Part shown: positions 25,276-39,098 of the stretch, piece by piece
How the letters are laid out: every line of letters begins with the position of its first letter
Numbering within the stretch: position 1 is the first letter of the stretch
Assembly: GCA_035041965.1 (NCBI GenBank)
Contig: JAPYMA010000753.1
Location: 1 to 64,000, forward strand
From: Anisakis pegreffii
Lineage: Eukaryota > Nematoda > Chromadorea > Rhabditida > Anisakidae
Length of the DNA: 64,000 nt
Reading direction: 5' to 3'
Translations under genes and position numbers: made by a program
The notes under the pieces: generated by a model
Database searches by the model: none
The model's input: only the letters and a program-made list of their open reading frames with translations
What the model was told of the DNA's origin: nothing

Positions 25276-28200
25276 TCTTAAGCACATAAGCAAATATACC
25301 GTTGAAAATAAGCCGACCAAAGTAGGAAATAAAGGAGATAAGCCTGAAGGGTTTTATGGTGAGAACGCAGATTGCTTGATCAGTGTTTTTGTGGTATTTT
25401 CCCACGGAAAATAGCGGCGGCGCTGATACAATCACCCAAAAACAGTAGCAACACTATCGATGGGAATGCTAGGAAACAGTTCAAACAGCTTTCAGTGAGT
25501 ATACAGTAAACTCATTGGCATGTAAGTAAGTGCATAAGGCCTTAAGGTGTGTTGCGATGAGATAACGGCGGCATTTTTCGATTCATCTACGTACTTAAAT
25601 AGTTTTTTTGTCTAAAAATATTACTGATGAAAATTGTTAGTGCATTTAGTACAGTAAAAGTACATCGTACTTTTTTTAGGATGTATTGCAACATATTTGA
25701 ATTGTTGGTGGAGTAACATCGGCTTGATAGAATCGAATACGTTTGTCTTTTTCAGATGTTCGGTAGCTTTTTTCTGTTTTTTGAGAGTGGAGGGGGAAGG
25801 GAAGGACTAAGGTACACAATCGTACAAAAAATATTATATTGGTAGAGTCATGATGAGCCATGATCACCATAAGCACTGGCTCATGTAGGCTCACGTTCAG
25901 GAGGCGTAAGCCAACAAGTAAGCATAAGCACAAATGGGTACGATACTAAAGTCAAGCCCAAATCAAGGCATGGTGCTGAAAATACACCCAACCGGCCCGG
26001 AATACAACATCCCAGTGCTAAAGGTTCGTGAAACTGGATACAAGGAGGATTGAAGGCTTGATCGAGGGAGCCTTCGAAGCATCCAGTACTCATTGCTCAA
26101 AATTGCATCGTCATCATTATCGCATCGTCCTCATCATCTTTCATCCAACCATCGCCAAACAACTCAAATACAATCATCAAATAAAATAATACATGACCAT
26201 CCATCGTCGTCACATTCGTCCCTTCGTTCAATTCATTCGCGTACGTCGAAATGAGTGAGTAAAAAGTATATGTATGCATAGAATATGCACTGTTGTTCAT
26301 GTGCTAGCAACTTGAATAGACCAACAACTATAAAATTATATAAACGACGTCGTGAATGTGAATACGCAGCAGCACGCTGAATACACATATAGGATAAGTA
26401 TAAAACTGAAGAAGCACATACATACACATATACATATACATACTACTTACTCGTCGTCGTCGTATAAAACATTGTTTTGAAGTAGGTTGTAGCGCAAGAG
26501 TTTATAGTAGTAGTAGTAGTAGTTAGTGAGTTGAGTTGAGTTGATTGTTGGAACGAACCTCATCTTTATTGATTCATTTGGTGGTTGGTTGAAATTTTTT
26601 CGTTGAATGGAACGACGGATGAATGAATGTGAAAGGATGAAGAAATAGATGAGGGAATGAATGAAGCAAATATGTGATGATGATGCAATGAATGAAACAA
26701 ACCGAACGAACACATGGAAACGCACAAAAATAGAGTTTAGTAATGGCTTAGAATAAGAATGACGATGGCGAAGCTAACGAACAAGAAGAAGCACTGAAGG
26801 CGAATGCACGACTGAATGAATCTGTATGAGCGATTGTAATAGTTATGCGATTGATATTGTATTGAACGAAGAATATATTATGTTGATTTGATGTGCAGTA
26901 CGTTACTTATCCATATTGAGTAGATGGATTGATTGAATGTGTTTTAGATTTATTATTTTAGTGCATTGTCGTTTCATTTTACATCGCATTTCACCGATCA
27001 TTTAAAATTACTTGTGTGTAGGTATTGCGCGTTTGTAGTGGTAGAGTAAGTGAATTGTGAGTTTTTAGAAGTTGGTGGAAGATTTGTGGCTTGTAGAGAT
27101 GGAACTGGATTGAAGTAGTAAGATGCGATGTGATGTGATGCGATGCGATTACAAGTAATAGTGAAATGACAGTGTTGGTAGTGTCATATTATCCAGTTGT
27201 AAAGAGTTTCGAATTGGAAGTAATAGTAGTTAATAGTAGTAATATGAAATATAGCGATGGTACTAGTGAAGTGGTAGAAATGGGCAAAAGATTTACTCAG
27301 TTGAGGAGAGGGAGTGGATGAGGTAGTTGTGAGGGATTGTTGTATGGATTGATGTGAGAAGATGAGATGAGAATGAGACTGGGCATATTCAATCGAATAT
27401 ATCCGCCGTTTGTAAAGCCCCACTAACAACCTCACCACCACGAACGAACATTTCACATCGATCCTTTTGAATGTTTGGTTCTTATAAATTTTACGGTCTA
27501 TGCAGCATTATGTCATCTTTTTGCTTTTTTTCTTCAACCGAACACCAAATTTTCGTTACTTTTAAACAGTCGTCGTCGTTCTCTTGTGTGTGTACCCGTA
27601 CAAACAATTGAATGCGCTTCGACCGGACGAAATATTTTTTTTGTTGCTATCGTTGCCTTACGCCACATTTCATCATTTCCTAAAAATTTCCTCTTCGTCT
27701 TTGGATTTTTTTCAACTCTCTAGCCACCAGCACATCGACTCTTCAGTGCCACATCTCTTTACCAATCTGCATCATTCATCAGATGTCCTCATTCCCTCCC
27801 TCATTTGCCTCTTTTTTGCCTCAAAACCTCTGAAATCTGCTGCTCGGAATGTCCTTTCTTCTTTTGAGAGAGGGGTAGTGAGCAAGCCAACCAGCCGTGC
27901 ATCAATCAGTCCGCAGCACAGGAACGTCTTCGGATTGTTGTTTGTGTGTGTGTGTTTGTGTGCAATATCTCTTCAATTATTGCTTTTATTGTGTCATATT
28001 TTTTATCGTTACTCCTCTACTATATTACTTATTATTTATTACTGTCACTTATTACGCCTTCTACCTACCAACCAATTCATTATTACCATCTATAATCTAC
28101 TTATACCACTAATCTTACATTTTGTCATGGATTTTGACTCCACAATTGAGCAGTTCAGCTTAATTGAGTGTCTTAATACCTGTAATATATCGCATTTTAT

Positions 28201-30793
28201 TAATTTTTCATTGGGTCATTGCAAAACTCATTTATTCGTTTCATAAACTGGTCATTCTGATAATACTAATACTGTTCTGAATTTGTTATATTGATTTTGT
28301 AATTAATTTCATTATTGTGGTACAGTTGTCATTAGTATTCTCATTTTTATTCGTACATTATTGGAGGTACTTGATGAAGTGGTTGTTATTGTTATTAGAG
28401 TCATACATTGTAGATTACTACTGATAGTTTGTGGTTATTGTAATTGCAATACTTTTATTCATTTAGGTGTTACGGAGGTTACAGTTGACCACTTCGTTTA
28501 ATTCATTTTACATGAGCCTATTAAGCGTGGCACCTGGGCGTATGCTCGGTGATAGAATAAAGTGGTTTATTTGATGAATAAGTCGTTGCGATGCATGAAA
28601 GCATGATATATTGCACGTGCATGATTCTTCTTATGTGAAGATGGTTATTACATGATTCATTCATTTTTATCATTGTCTATTGTTGTTAATATCATCAATT
28701 TCGAGCGATATTCTAATGAGGCATCATGCATGGATGGATAGGGAACGATGAATCAATCGGGAGGGGTGAGATATTGCTGAAACGTATTCGGGATAGGTCA
28801 TTTATGACTCTTTACTGCTGAGGTTACTTCAAGATGTTAATCCCTCTCAAATGCATTTGTTGTAGCGATGGCGTTCACCTGAAAATACCCTCAGGTCATA
28901 TTAATCAATTCCTTTTTGTTATGGCAATGACCTCCGTCCACATGATCGCCCTCTCATCTTTTCTATCGTTGGTGTTGCTTGCTCACTGACCATCGGTCAT
29001 TCAACAACTGTTTTCATGAAACTATCGTCCACTGAACTTATTTAATGTTTTGTTATTTATTTGTTCTGACTTATCAGAGCTATTCCTTGAACATTTTCAA
29101 ATTTAATTGCTATCATCAGAATTATCACTTATGAACGGAGAATATGAAGAGTTAAAGTGATTGCTTAGTATCAGTTTACCTGTTCACGATACAACAAGTT
29201 AGGCGGCATACAAGCTGGAATTTGATAATTAGTGGTGCAAATATAGGGGTTCAGTCATAGAATATTTCGATGATCGAGCACTCCGCATGCACTCCCTCTC
29301 ACATCTCGAAAAAAAATGTGGAATGAATGGACGACAAGCATGAGTGTGAATTTTGATTTTCACGAGCGCAAACGGTATCATTGGAAGCAGCCGCTAGAGA
29401 GCGTGAAATCAAAAAATTTTATTATTTTGTATTCGTTTTTTGATTTTATACACCCTCCACTTTTAACACGTGCTGTTGCTGCGTTTTCTTTTCATTCGTT
29501 TCCCGTTTCAAATTTTTCGTTTCTCTTGTGTGTTTCTTGACAAATCAGTTCCGTTCATTCCATTCGGTTGATCCGAATTCTCACTCGGTACTTGAACTGA
29601 CGTCCAATTTCATACTTTAAAGTTACTGCTTCCTCCTCAATTTATGATTTGTTGGTGTGTTCTCTTGACGAGCTATCGTCTCACAAGCGCCCGCATTTTT
29701 TCGCATCTTTAATTTTAGATTCGGATTCATGCCTCTTTATTGCATCATATGAAGCAACCTTATCAAACATCCTGCCATATCATATTCCCTTATCATATCA
29801 TGAACATATGATATTTGAGCATCCGTATGCCACACAGTTTCTTATTGATGTTATCGTGTTGTGGATGATGTTGATATTGTGGTTTTGCTTTATGCAATCG
29901 AACGAACGATCATTCGATGTGATTGATTCATTCGTTGGGGAGTCCCCATTGATTTGGCAGTTTTCGTTTGACTATGAATGAATTTTTATTTGAGTGTTTG
30001 GTGAAAAATGTTGGATTATTTTTGCTCGTAGTACACACACGTGGTATTAGTGATGACAATTGAATGCAGTTTGCATTGCATTCGACGAGAATCTAACCGA
30101 ATCGACTTTTTTACGATTCCGAAATGTGATATTGCGACAATAAAAAAATTTAAAACACTCAATTGGAATCTAATCGAAACCATTTTTTGAAGTTCCGAAT
30201 TTCGATATTCCGATCAAACCTCAGCATTGTTCGGTCGAAATCCGAGCGAATTTCATCCGAATTCACCAATTTTGACATCGATCGGTTATAATCAGTGGTA
30301 TGTATGAATGCATATCATTTTGATGTGATATAATTTGTCGTATTGTTTATTTATGGTGAGGAGTAGTATCCTGAATCATCGGTATGCTTGAGCTATTAAA
30401 TTGTTGATTTATTATTTCACTTCAATGTTTGTTTATTCTTCTCATGAGTCTCTGTTATCTTTTATTTGAAATGGTGATCAGTTAATGGAATACTCTCGGC
30501 AGCATTCACGGAAATTATTACTGATAAGTGATTCTTGAGTTTCGTGTTCGATCACTTTCTCTCTTCTATCGTTCAACGTTTTGCTCATTCAAATAACTCG
30601 TTGTTGATAACAAGTCGTTGCGTTATCATTTCATTTCTTGTTGTTGCTCATCAATAGCGCACAGTGTGATGTTCCAGTTTTGTTGCAAATTTCTGTTTTT
30701 TGTTAGTTCGTTCGGAAATTTTCCACAGAAAAACCGAACTGTACGCGCGAGATAATTTTCTGGTTTTATTTCAAAGACGATCATCGTATTATC

Positions 30794-30852
30794 ATTTTTA
30801 CCTTCTTTATTTTTACCTTCTTTATTTTTATCTTCTTCATTTTTAACTTCTG
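30794..30852. repeat. Short tandem repeat, ~16-bp unit
   Basis: TTTTTACCTTCTTTA-like units occur three to four times in tandem, with decay toward the right end (TTTTTATCTTCTTCA, TTTTTAACTTCTG). Confidence 0.85.
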
Positions 30853-31529
30853 TTCCATTCTCACCGCGTTCTATGATTATTTCTGCGTGATCATTTCACT
30901 GGTCATTATTCTTGTTATGTGTAACAATGAGCAAAATTATCCTGCTGTTTTATTCAACGTTATTTTTGAAGCCGTATTTCTTGAATGTTTTTTCGTTAAG
31001 CATTAGGATTCCACACATGATCTTTATGTGTTTTTGCTTTCTTATGGTTGCTGGAATGTGCTGGAAATCGTGCGAAATTTAATAATCATTTTTCGAAACT
31101 TGAAAAGCCTTCGAAATAGTTTGTCTTTTAGCGATCAAGCGATAAATTTCGTTTATGCCGATAATGCGTAGAATTGATGAATGTAGAAATTGGAAATTCT
31201 TGAAAAGTATTAATATTAAACCGTTCATATAGAATATTTTAATATTCGAGGCTTTTCATGATTGGTGTGTAATATATCTAATGTGTATTCGAGAATATTG
31301 CCGATTTTGATGGTTTTCAAAATTTTTATGAATTATTCAAAATTCCCGATCGAAATACGCGTAAATTTCTACGATCTTTTAAAAGTTTCATTCATATGAG
31401 AAAATCAAATTAGTTTTTATTTATTTGATTTGATGTGTGGAAGTGGAGGAGTGATCAAATAGGGCATCAGTGTTCATTTTGGATTATTTTATGATGATAT
31501 CATTGATAAAATTTGTTCGCTCTTTGCTT

Positions 31530-31576
31530 AATATTATTATTATTATTATTATTGTTATTATTATTATTATTATTAT
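31530..31576. repeat. (ATT)n microsatellite
   Basis: About fifteen ATT units with a single GTT interruption. Confidence 0.95.
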
Positions 31577-33902
31577 GACGCATCTTGATCAGAATTCGTC
31601 ATGCGAACATCATGAATCGCATGCAGACGTCGTGAATCGCTGGTCGCTGCCCGCCGCATTATTCCATTCACGTCTGTCTCACATGGAAGTCTTCTTCTCC
31701 TCTGTTCATCCGCATTCTCTCAATGCATTTTGACCGCACAGTTTTGAATGAATATTTGCTTTTGCCCAATTTTTGATTGCGATTTTTCCGAAATATTTTT
31801 TGCGTTATTTACCATCCTTCAATAAGTTTCAGTCATTGACATCATGCTTATTTCGTTTTTCTTATACTTACTGAAAATATCGCATCTAATATTACGTTCG
31901 CTAAAAAGGCTCCAGGACGACGTTTGACTGCTGCATGCGTTTATTTTTGTGCTCATTTTTGTGAGTAAAAAAACCCGTCAAATTGTTTATGATTCTAAAT
32001 TCGTCGAAAAATGACTGTGAAAACATCCGAAGAATGTCCGGAATTGTATTCTAACGCTTGATTCGTCGCATTGAAAAGAGTTTTCGGCGCAATTTCTGCC
32101 AAAATTCCCATCAAATTCTTTCCATAATTTTGTTTTTTTTTGCGGATATATTATATGAAGAGTGGATAACAAACAGGTTGTTGCGAGTGAACTAAGTTGT
32201 TTAGCGAATAGGCTAAATAATTGATAGCAAATGAATATTATTATGTGATTGGGTTGTGCTGTTATTGTTTGATGCTAATATCTGCGTGTGTGGATTTGAG
32301 TAAGGAATATATGCGCGCACATACGACTAGATGTAAAACAAACTGTCTTTGTGTGATCATTATTATCTGCAAGATAAATTTACTTTCTTCAATTTATCGC
32401 TTAACTGTGATCTCATTTTTATCGTTTTCTATTTTTTGACATTGCGATTAGACGTTATTGCATGATATCTGCGCTTGTTTTCGGCATTATTCTCTGGTTC
32501 GTTTAGATGTGAGCGTTTGAAGAGCATCTGTTATTTGTCAAACTTGAGATAAATATATTTCGTTTGCTTTTTGTATCGTTCATTTTCGCAAATGTTGAAA
32601 ATTAGGATATATTCCTCTGGAAAGTTTTTGTCGATTGCCTATCGACTGAAAATGAGTCTGAAAGATTCACTGGAATATTATGATTCCGGAAGGTTGTTTT
32701 GGTTATATGGTTCCGTTTCTTTTCAATTATCGAAATTCATTGGTGTGCGAAGAGCGATTAGGCTTTGCAGTGAAGTTTGGGAGTTTGTGAACTGAAATTT
32801 AGTAGCGAAAAAAAGAAATGATCATGGTTGATCGCATTCGAGTATTGTATGGTTGATTTTCAATTGGAGTAAGTGATAATCGATTACTTTATAATTAAAT
32901 TCAACTGTTTAATACCGGTGTTTATTAATACTATGATATTAGGGTCTAATGGTTGTATGCGTTGATTCGTGAACTTTGCCCGACTATTCGTGTACTTCCC
33001 TATTGTTGGTACATAAAAATGGATCGTGAAATTAAACACCGAACCGAACATCACATTCTTTTAAATATTCATTCATGGATTCATTTATGAGAGTGTTCGC
33101 ATTAATATTATATACGTTCATCTCTGAATGTGATGATGGGTTATTAATGGGCCGAAGTGTTTATGGTGAGGTCGGTGGTGCGATTTATTGAGTGTATTTA
33201 GGTAGGCACCAAGTGCGAGGATTAATTCAATACCTGTTATGATCAAAACGGTGCATAATTTGAAAAGTTATGAAGAAAATATCCGTCCTGTGCAAACTCG
33301 ATCACATTCTAAATATCGAATGTGGATTGATTTTGTTAAATTGAAAGAATTGTTTCAAAAATTGAATTTATTAGATTTATGACGATATGAAGTATATCTT
33401 ATCACAGGAATGAGGTGTAAGATCAGTGAAAAGCAGTTCGAAATTTGAATGTTGAGGTGAACGTGACTGGTTTCGTTAAATGATCACATTTCTGAGTGTT
33501 GCAGTAAATATTCACTAAGAATGTCTATTTAGTTGCTTAGATGAGACAGCCATAAACAATATTTTGACGGATGATCTAAGCAGAGGTATATATCAAAGTA
33601 AAAGTGTTACTCTAATATATGAGGTGTTATGTTACAAATTGCTGTCGTTGAATGATAGGTATTTTATTATTGTATATATGAGACTGGAAAGAATAAATGC
33701 TGCTGCTGTTGCTGCATATATTCCAGATGAACAACATTTAAATCATTCCTCACCGAATGTCATTATTCCACTCTACGTTTTGCACTTTTCCATCTTCAAT
33801 CACATTTGTCTTCTTTAAACGTTTCTCCTTTTATCTGCAGCAAACCTTCAAATTCAGCCTGAAATCGTCATTCATTTCCCTTTAGGACAACACCACAGAA
33901 TT

Positions 33903-33987
33903 ATCATATCAAAATGCTAGTAGGCTTAAGGCATATTTTAACATCAAATGATATTTTGATATCATATCAAAATGCTAGTAGGCTTAA
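33903..33987. repeat. 27-bp direct repeat pair
   Basis: A 27-base string beginning ATCATATCAAAATGCTAG and ending in GGCTTAA is present identically at 33903-33929 and 33961-33987. The spacer contains ATGATATTTTGATATCAT-like inverted sequence. It may be the footprint of a small insertion or a local duplication. Confidence 0.85.
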
Positions 33988-35747
33988 AAAACTGACCTTT
34001 AAAAACTGCATTCAATTTACGTTTAATAATTCGTTAATTCATCAATAATTCCACACTATCCCTTTCAGCAATGTAGTTTGATTGACTTTCAAATGTTTTT
34101 TTGGTTGTATTTAATTGCTTTATGTGATGAGGTGAACGTTTGAAGTGGCAGTTAGGACGAAACTTTAAAAACTGTGCGTTGTTCTTATCAGTTGCGAGAT
34201 TGTTCTTATCACTGCGAAGTTAAGACCTCGAATTAGTGGCGAATGATGTATGGCGAAAGGCGGTAGATATAGTAATTAGCTGCAGGTTGTAATCAGCGAG
34301 TGAATTAGTATTGTTCAACAAATATACCTCATTATTTATCTGTTCAACACATTCCCTGCCTCATTATACTACTGCATTACAATTACAAAATCACATCCAA
34401 TTCGCCGTTCTCTTATGATATGTGACATTATGCAATATGTCAACATACTGCATTACTACCTAAAGCTCTTGTTATATACTGTACAGTTGTGCCATCTTCA
34501 TATATTTAAAAATTGTGATGCTCAGAGAGTGCACAAGTTTACCTGTGTACCTCACTGACTGATCTAGTTCATTTTCGAAATTTGTGAATGCTGCTGCAAC
34601 TTGCTTGATTGTTGTACACACTGCTGTTGTTGCACTTTGCTTTATTGCTTCATTTCTTCACCTTAGATTATTTGCCCTTTCATATCTGGTTGTTAATATT
34701 ATTACTGTTATTGTTATTATTAAGATTATTTTTATTTTCTTAATGTGTGTCAGCAAGCATCCTATCTATCTATCATTATTGCACACAAACAGTAGCAGTA
34801 AGAACTCATCAACAACAGTCACGGTGAGTGTTCAATGATAGATAAATAGATAGATAGAAATATTTCGAACTTACCTAGCAGTTACTATTAGTAGTAGTAG
34901 TTCGTTTACCTGTGCCCTATTCAATTACCTGTTGAGTTGTATGTATTGTTGTATCACGGCTGTCGTGAAGCGAATATGCAGTATTGCATAGTTACAGTTT
35001 TACTGCTTTAATTTCACGAAGAAACGCAAATATTACTCGAATATTAAATAACGAAGACAAGATGAGTCGTACTTGGTTTGGCGTTTGAGAGCACTTCTAT
35101 TATTGTTGTTGCGAAAGCAAGCTTCGTATTGCTTGTCTTTTTTCGTTTTATTCATTCATTTATTCACTTTTATCATTTTTTGGTTGAAGAGAATAGCTCT
35201 TAGATGACATTTATTTCAAAGCAATCCATTAGCGTCAAAGAATTACTACTACTCGTTTCCGGGTGTTAATTGGAGGTTTTTGCTCTCCGTGTCATTCGGT
35301 TTTAATGTGCCAATCAAGAATCACATTTGTGCTGCTCATTTCTACGCGGTTTTCATTCCGGAATTTCAAATGGATCAATGGAAATATGGATCCTGTAAAC
35401 TCGAAATATAATGTCAAAGCATTTGAGATCTTCCACGAGATTTCATCAGTAAGTCGCCAATAATTTTCATCAATAGCGTATAATTTTTGCTGGTGATACC
35501 TCTGCTAGTGACGTCCAGCTATCTGAGATAAAGGTCCAGCTAATTCTGTCCGATCCGAACGATTACTGTGGATCGCATGATCTGCCGATTTAATGATGAA
35601 TTTTATCGTCGATTTACGTGTTGTGTGTGTATTTGAGTAGGGCGCAAATAACTTTATCGATATTACGATGGTGCAGTTGAAGAAGTGCGTTGTTTTATGA
35701 AACAACTATGGATTGTGATTCAAATTGACGTGTTGATTGAATTTCAG
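33988..35747. other. No gene recognised
   Basis: Good donor-like GTGAGT and GTAAGT sites occur near 34823 and 35452, but I could not attach an open frame of consistent phase to them. They could mark untranslated exons of the candidate gene that follows. Confidence 0.4.
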
Positions 35748-36201
35748 CTCTAGTAATTCAGTAACGCACCATTACAACTCAGCAACAACAGCTCTGCAAA
35801 CGCAACAACAGCCTGTGATTATTGTTGTTAATAATCCTTGAATATCACACTAATAATAATTCTGCTAGTGTTTCTATAATTGATAACGAAACGCAGTCAG
35901 CATTCCAATTGAAGGGCGACCGCGCACGTCGTGGTTGCTATTATCCAAGTGATAATTGCTATTCATCAAATTTTGACGAGTCACCAAACCGTTACAGTAC
36001 CACCCAACAACCGTCATACTCTGTATGCACTGTGTTGTCAACTCGGCTGTCCCCCTCAATCTCTAGTTCTGCCTCATTAATTCTACCGTACTCATCCCCA
36101 CCGTCTTCCACCACTACCAGCACTGTCGCTCCTCCTCACTCTCTTCGTCCCCGTGCTCTTTCTCTCCCAGAGCACTCTCAACCAATCAGCTTTGAGATTC
36201 G
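35748..36201 (+). CDS. Candidate exon, Ser/Pro/Gln-rich protein
   Basis: The block starts after an ATTTCAG acceptor and ends at a strong GTGAGT donor (exon end 36201). The first ~30 codons read SNSVTHHYNSATTALQTQQQ and on to VVNNP. The frame then hits TGA near 35838 and continues one base over as EYHTNNNSASVSIIDNE, running through YYPSDNCYSSNF and a Ser/Thr/Pro-rich part to PEHSQPISFEIR. Loss of one T in CCTTG would make it one frame. The motif RALSLPEH looks like a phosphorylation-type linear motif, but the protein is not recognised. Without the break, the donor phase (2) fits the acceptor at 38377. The one-base break may be a sequence error or decay. Confidence 0.4.
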
Positions 36202-38377
36202 GTGAGTCGATTTCTTTTCGTTTCCTTCTCTTCTCTCTACAGTAACCGTTTTGTACGCGTTCATAATTGTACTGTTATCGAAATATCGCGAAACCGAAAA
36301 GCTAACAATTGCAATAAATCAGAATTCATTTCAATTTCATTATTTTATATGGTGTCTCGTTTCCTATTCCTGCGCTCACATGAAATATCAACTGGATATT
36401 ATTAATACCATTCAAAATTATCGTCGCTGTTTCAAGTGAAACGTAATTGCGCAATAAGTGAACGATCGAGCAAGCGAGCGGATGTTCATTTGTGTGTGTG
36501 TGTGTGTCCAACCATGCTTGTATATGTTTATATCAAATTTGCTTGTACTTTCGTTTTTGGCATTACATTCATAAACAACATTGAAAAATGCGCACTTTTT
36601 CGCGTTTTGCTTACCGAAAAGTACAGCCAGCTTTGCAGAAAAAGTAGTGAATGATTTTATTGAAGGAAGTGAATAGGAAGATAAATCTGACTTTGGCCTC
36701 CTCTTATTTTGCGCATTGATCGTCAATTGATCAGTTTGTGAAACTTACTTCCCACTTTGAATTATGATTTTTTTGTGTTTCGCTGATTAACTTTTGTTTT
36801 TGTCATTTTTAAAAGAATGACTCGAATGAATAATTTGCGAATACAAAAGCGATGAAAATTCATGGAACTTCTTTTGGTCTCTGATGAAATCGCTTAACCT
36901 CGGATTTTTAGTTTGTTCTCTTACTGATTTCTCATCCACTTGCTATTTATGTGGATTTTTAGTTTGTTCTCTTACTGATTTCTCATCCACTTGCTATTTA
37001 TGTATGTTACTGATATGAAGTGTTGTGATCTGTTATGTGTCCAAGCAAGCATCGATCACTGATGTTTTTGAAATGACTTCGTGAACTTTTTTTCACAGTC
37101 AGCGAATTTCCAGTGATGAATTCAACAGTTTGTTCAACTTGAACGAGTTTTGCGGAATCCAGTTATAGTGAGATTTTCAAGCAAATTTTCAACTGAAACT
37201 GAAAGAATTTGATATCGTTTGAATTGATTTCATTCGAATTGTGTTCTTGTTTAAATGTTCGCTTGTGAACGATGAACGCTTAGTATCATAGCGTTCTTCT
37301 TACATTCACTGCTCGTCTTTAAGTTTTTACGAACTTCACTCATTTCGTTCAAAAAGTAATAAATTTCGCGTAACGTTGCAATAAATCATATGTGAAAGGT
37401 CATCATTTCCGGTTGTTCCTCTTGTTAAAAGATATCTGTGAATTGATTTGAAGTTTCTTTCTTTCGCTGAAGAAGAGCAATCATAAAAAGAAGTAATCAC
37501 TGGAAGCAAGAACGTATCGATACTGTTAGTGAAGGGCGGCGGTCATTATTCTCGTTTCTTTTAAACACTTTGATGACTTAATTGATTTCAAATTCATTAC
37601 AAGTGATCGATTGAGTACAACCGATCAGCGTCGAATAACGCAACATCCTTTGCTGCTATCACTATCGTTCATTCGTTTCCTTCATTTTTTGTTTCCGTGC
37701 GTCAAAATTTATCTCTTCAAGAAAGCGAATCTGCTCGATATACATACTGCTTTCTATTGAGGAGCAAAAAAGATTCTGAACTATCGGAAAGGAATTGAAA
37801 TGAAAGCAGATTCAACAGATTCATTCATCTTTGGTCATAATATTTATTTTGTTTGATTATAGTTGTTTGCAAATGAATAGATTCTGTAGTTTTCATTGGT
37901 TGTTTTTATGTTATCGTGTATATTCAAGGCAATTCTGAATGTTCTTTTTTTGCTGATAAAAATGAGGAAATGCGATTTATAAATATTCCAGTCTTACGAC
38001 TGTTTGTGAACACACACATCATAAAGCATTAAAGGGCTCTTCATGAATAAGCGCTGAAAATGACATGGCTAAAAACTATATGCTGATTATGTTTTTTGAT
38101 TGATCGTAAATAAAATAGACGTACGTGTTCAAGACGAATTATTACTATTGCTTCTTGCATTGTGTCTATTCGATGCTTCCAATTTGTATGGCCTAATGTA
38201 TGATCATTCGCTCGTATTTGCTATCGATTTTTACACAAAATCAGCCGACCAAAATATTTTGTCTATCTTCAAGGAACATTTATCTGAATATTTTCTTACG
38301 GGTGGTTTTTGAGAAAAAGGAATGAATGAAATATTTTTCGTTGTTTAAGTGAGTGTTGTGGTGGTGACGATGATCAG
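36202..38377. other. Probable intron or intergenic sequence
   Basis: There is no coding evidence. It contains a 51-base tandem duplication at 36902-37003 and a short GT microsatellite near 36492-36508. If the flanking exons belong together, this is a 2.2-kb intron. Confidence 0.4.
36902..37003. repeat. 51-bp tandem duplication
   Basis: Two adjacent, essentially identical 51-base units beginning GGATTTTTAGTTTGTTCTC and ending in CTATTTATGT. Confidence 0.9.
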
Positions 38378-38540
38378 GGTGTATCAGATATGCAAATTGA
38401 ATCCACAATCTGTCAGTCGAAACGAAAACAGCAACAACACCAAACGGCAACCGTATACAACGATCAAAAATCACAAGCCTCGTCATCGCGATCAGTTTTT
38501 AACTGTTTCAAAACAGCGACGAATAATATCACAAAGTTAG
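38378..38540 (+). CDS. Candidate terminal exon, Asn/Lys/Arg-rich
   Basis: Following the acceptor GATGATCAG, the frame that fits the donor at 36201 (CG + G gives Arg) reads VYQICKLNPQSVSRNENSNN and on to LTVSKQRRIISQS, then TAG. A second frame is also open and looks coding: VSDMQIESTICQSKRKQQQH through SVFNCFKTATNNITK. I cannot tell which is used. It ends about 560 bases before the receptor start codon, in the same orientation. The product is not recognised. Confidence 0.3.
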
Positions 38541-39098
38541 TTGTTGTGTTTGTTGTTTTTTAGTGAAAATATTAGATCCGTCTTAATCGCGGACGGCAAT
38601 CAGGAAACTGATTTCCAAATTGGAGAAATCTCCGAATTGTTTTTTGGGATCTCCCTTTTCTGCCACTGAACGTTGTGAAAGAGTGGTCATCAGAGAAATG
38701 AGATTGTCTGCATCTGCGTAATTGCTTTATTAACTGACGGAATTAAATAGGAAATTGTGAAAGTTAAAAAAGTGGGTAGTTCCAACGGGACAGCATAGAT
38801 TCTTTCGTGATTGTCGGTCGAGATAGGGAGGGGGAGATTAGAAAGTGATCAGTATAAGAGGCAGTCTGGATCGCGGATCGGGAAATTCTCAGAGCAAGAA
38901 GATTGCAAAGTTGAGGCAGAACGAACGTCTGATTCAAAGATTTCGATATGTTCTAGAATGTCGAGAACAGGATTCGCGGATACAAAGTATGTGCTGCAAG
39001 TGCGTGCAAAACGATCGCTCAGATCGTTTAAGCCGTGTGCAGTGCTATGCAAATCCTCATATGAAGCCACCTCATCGAGACTATTCGACATTTCATTG

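Larger units (their letters stand above)
25276..33902. other. Gene-poor region
   Basis: The longest open frame of the window (27584-28246, + strand, 220 codons) lies here, in T-rich, low-complexity sequence. It gives hydrophobic runs without a recognisable domain and is not called. Simple repeats lie at 30794-30852 and 31530-31576. Nothing else is supportable. Confidence 0.45.

Noticed and set aside
27584..28246. Longest open frame in the window (220 codons, + strand)
   Set aside because: It lies in T-rich, low-complexity DNA, gives hydrophobic and Ser-rich runs without a domain, and has no convincing splice or start context.
35385..35452. Possible start exon MDPVNSKYNVKAFEIFHEISS followed by GTAAGT
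   Set aside because: Its phase (0) does not fit the acceptor at 35747, where phase 0 meets an immediate stop.
38957..39098. Upstream in-frame ATG as an earlier start for the receptor
   Set aside because: It would put about 48 polar residues before the signal peptide; the ATG at 39099 begins it directly.
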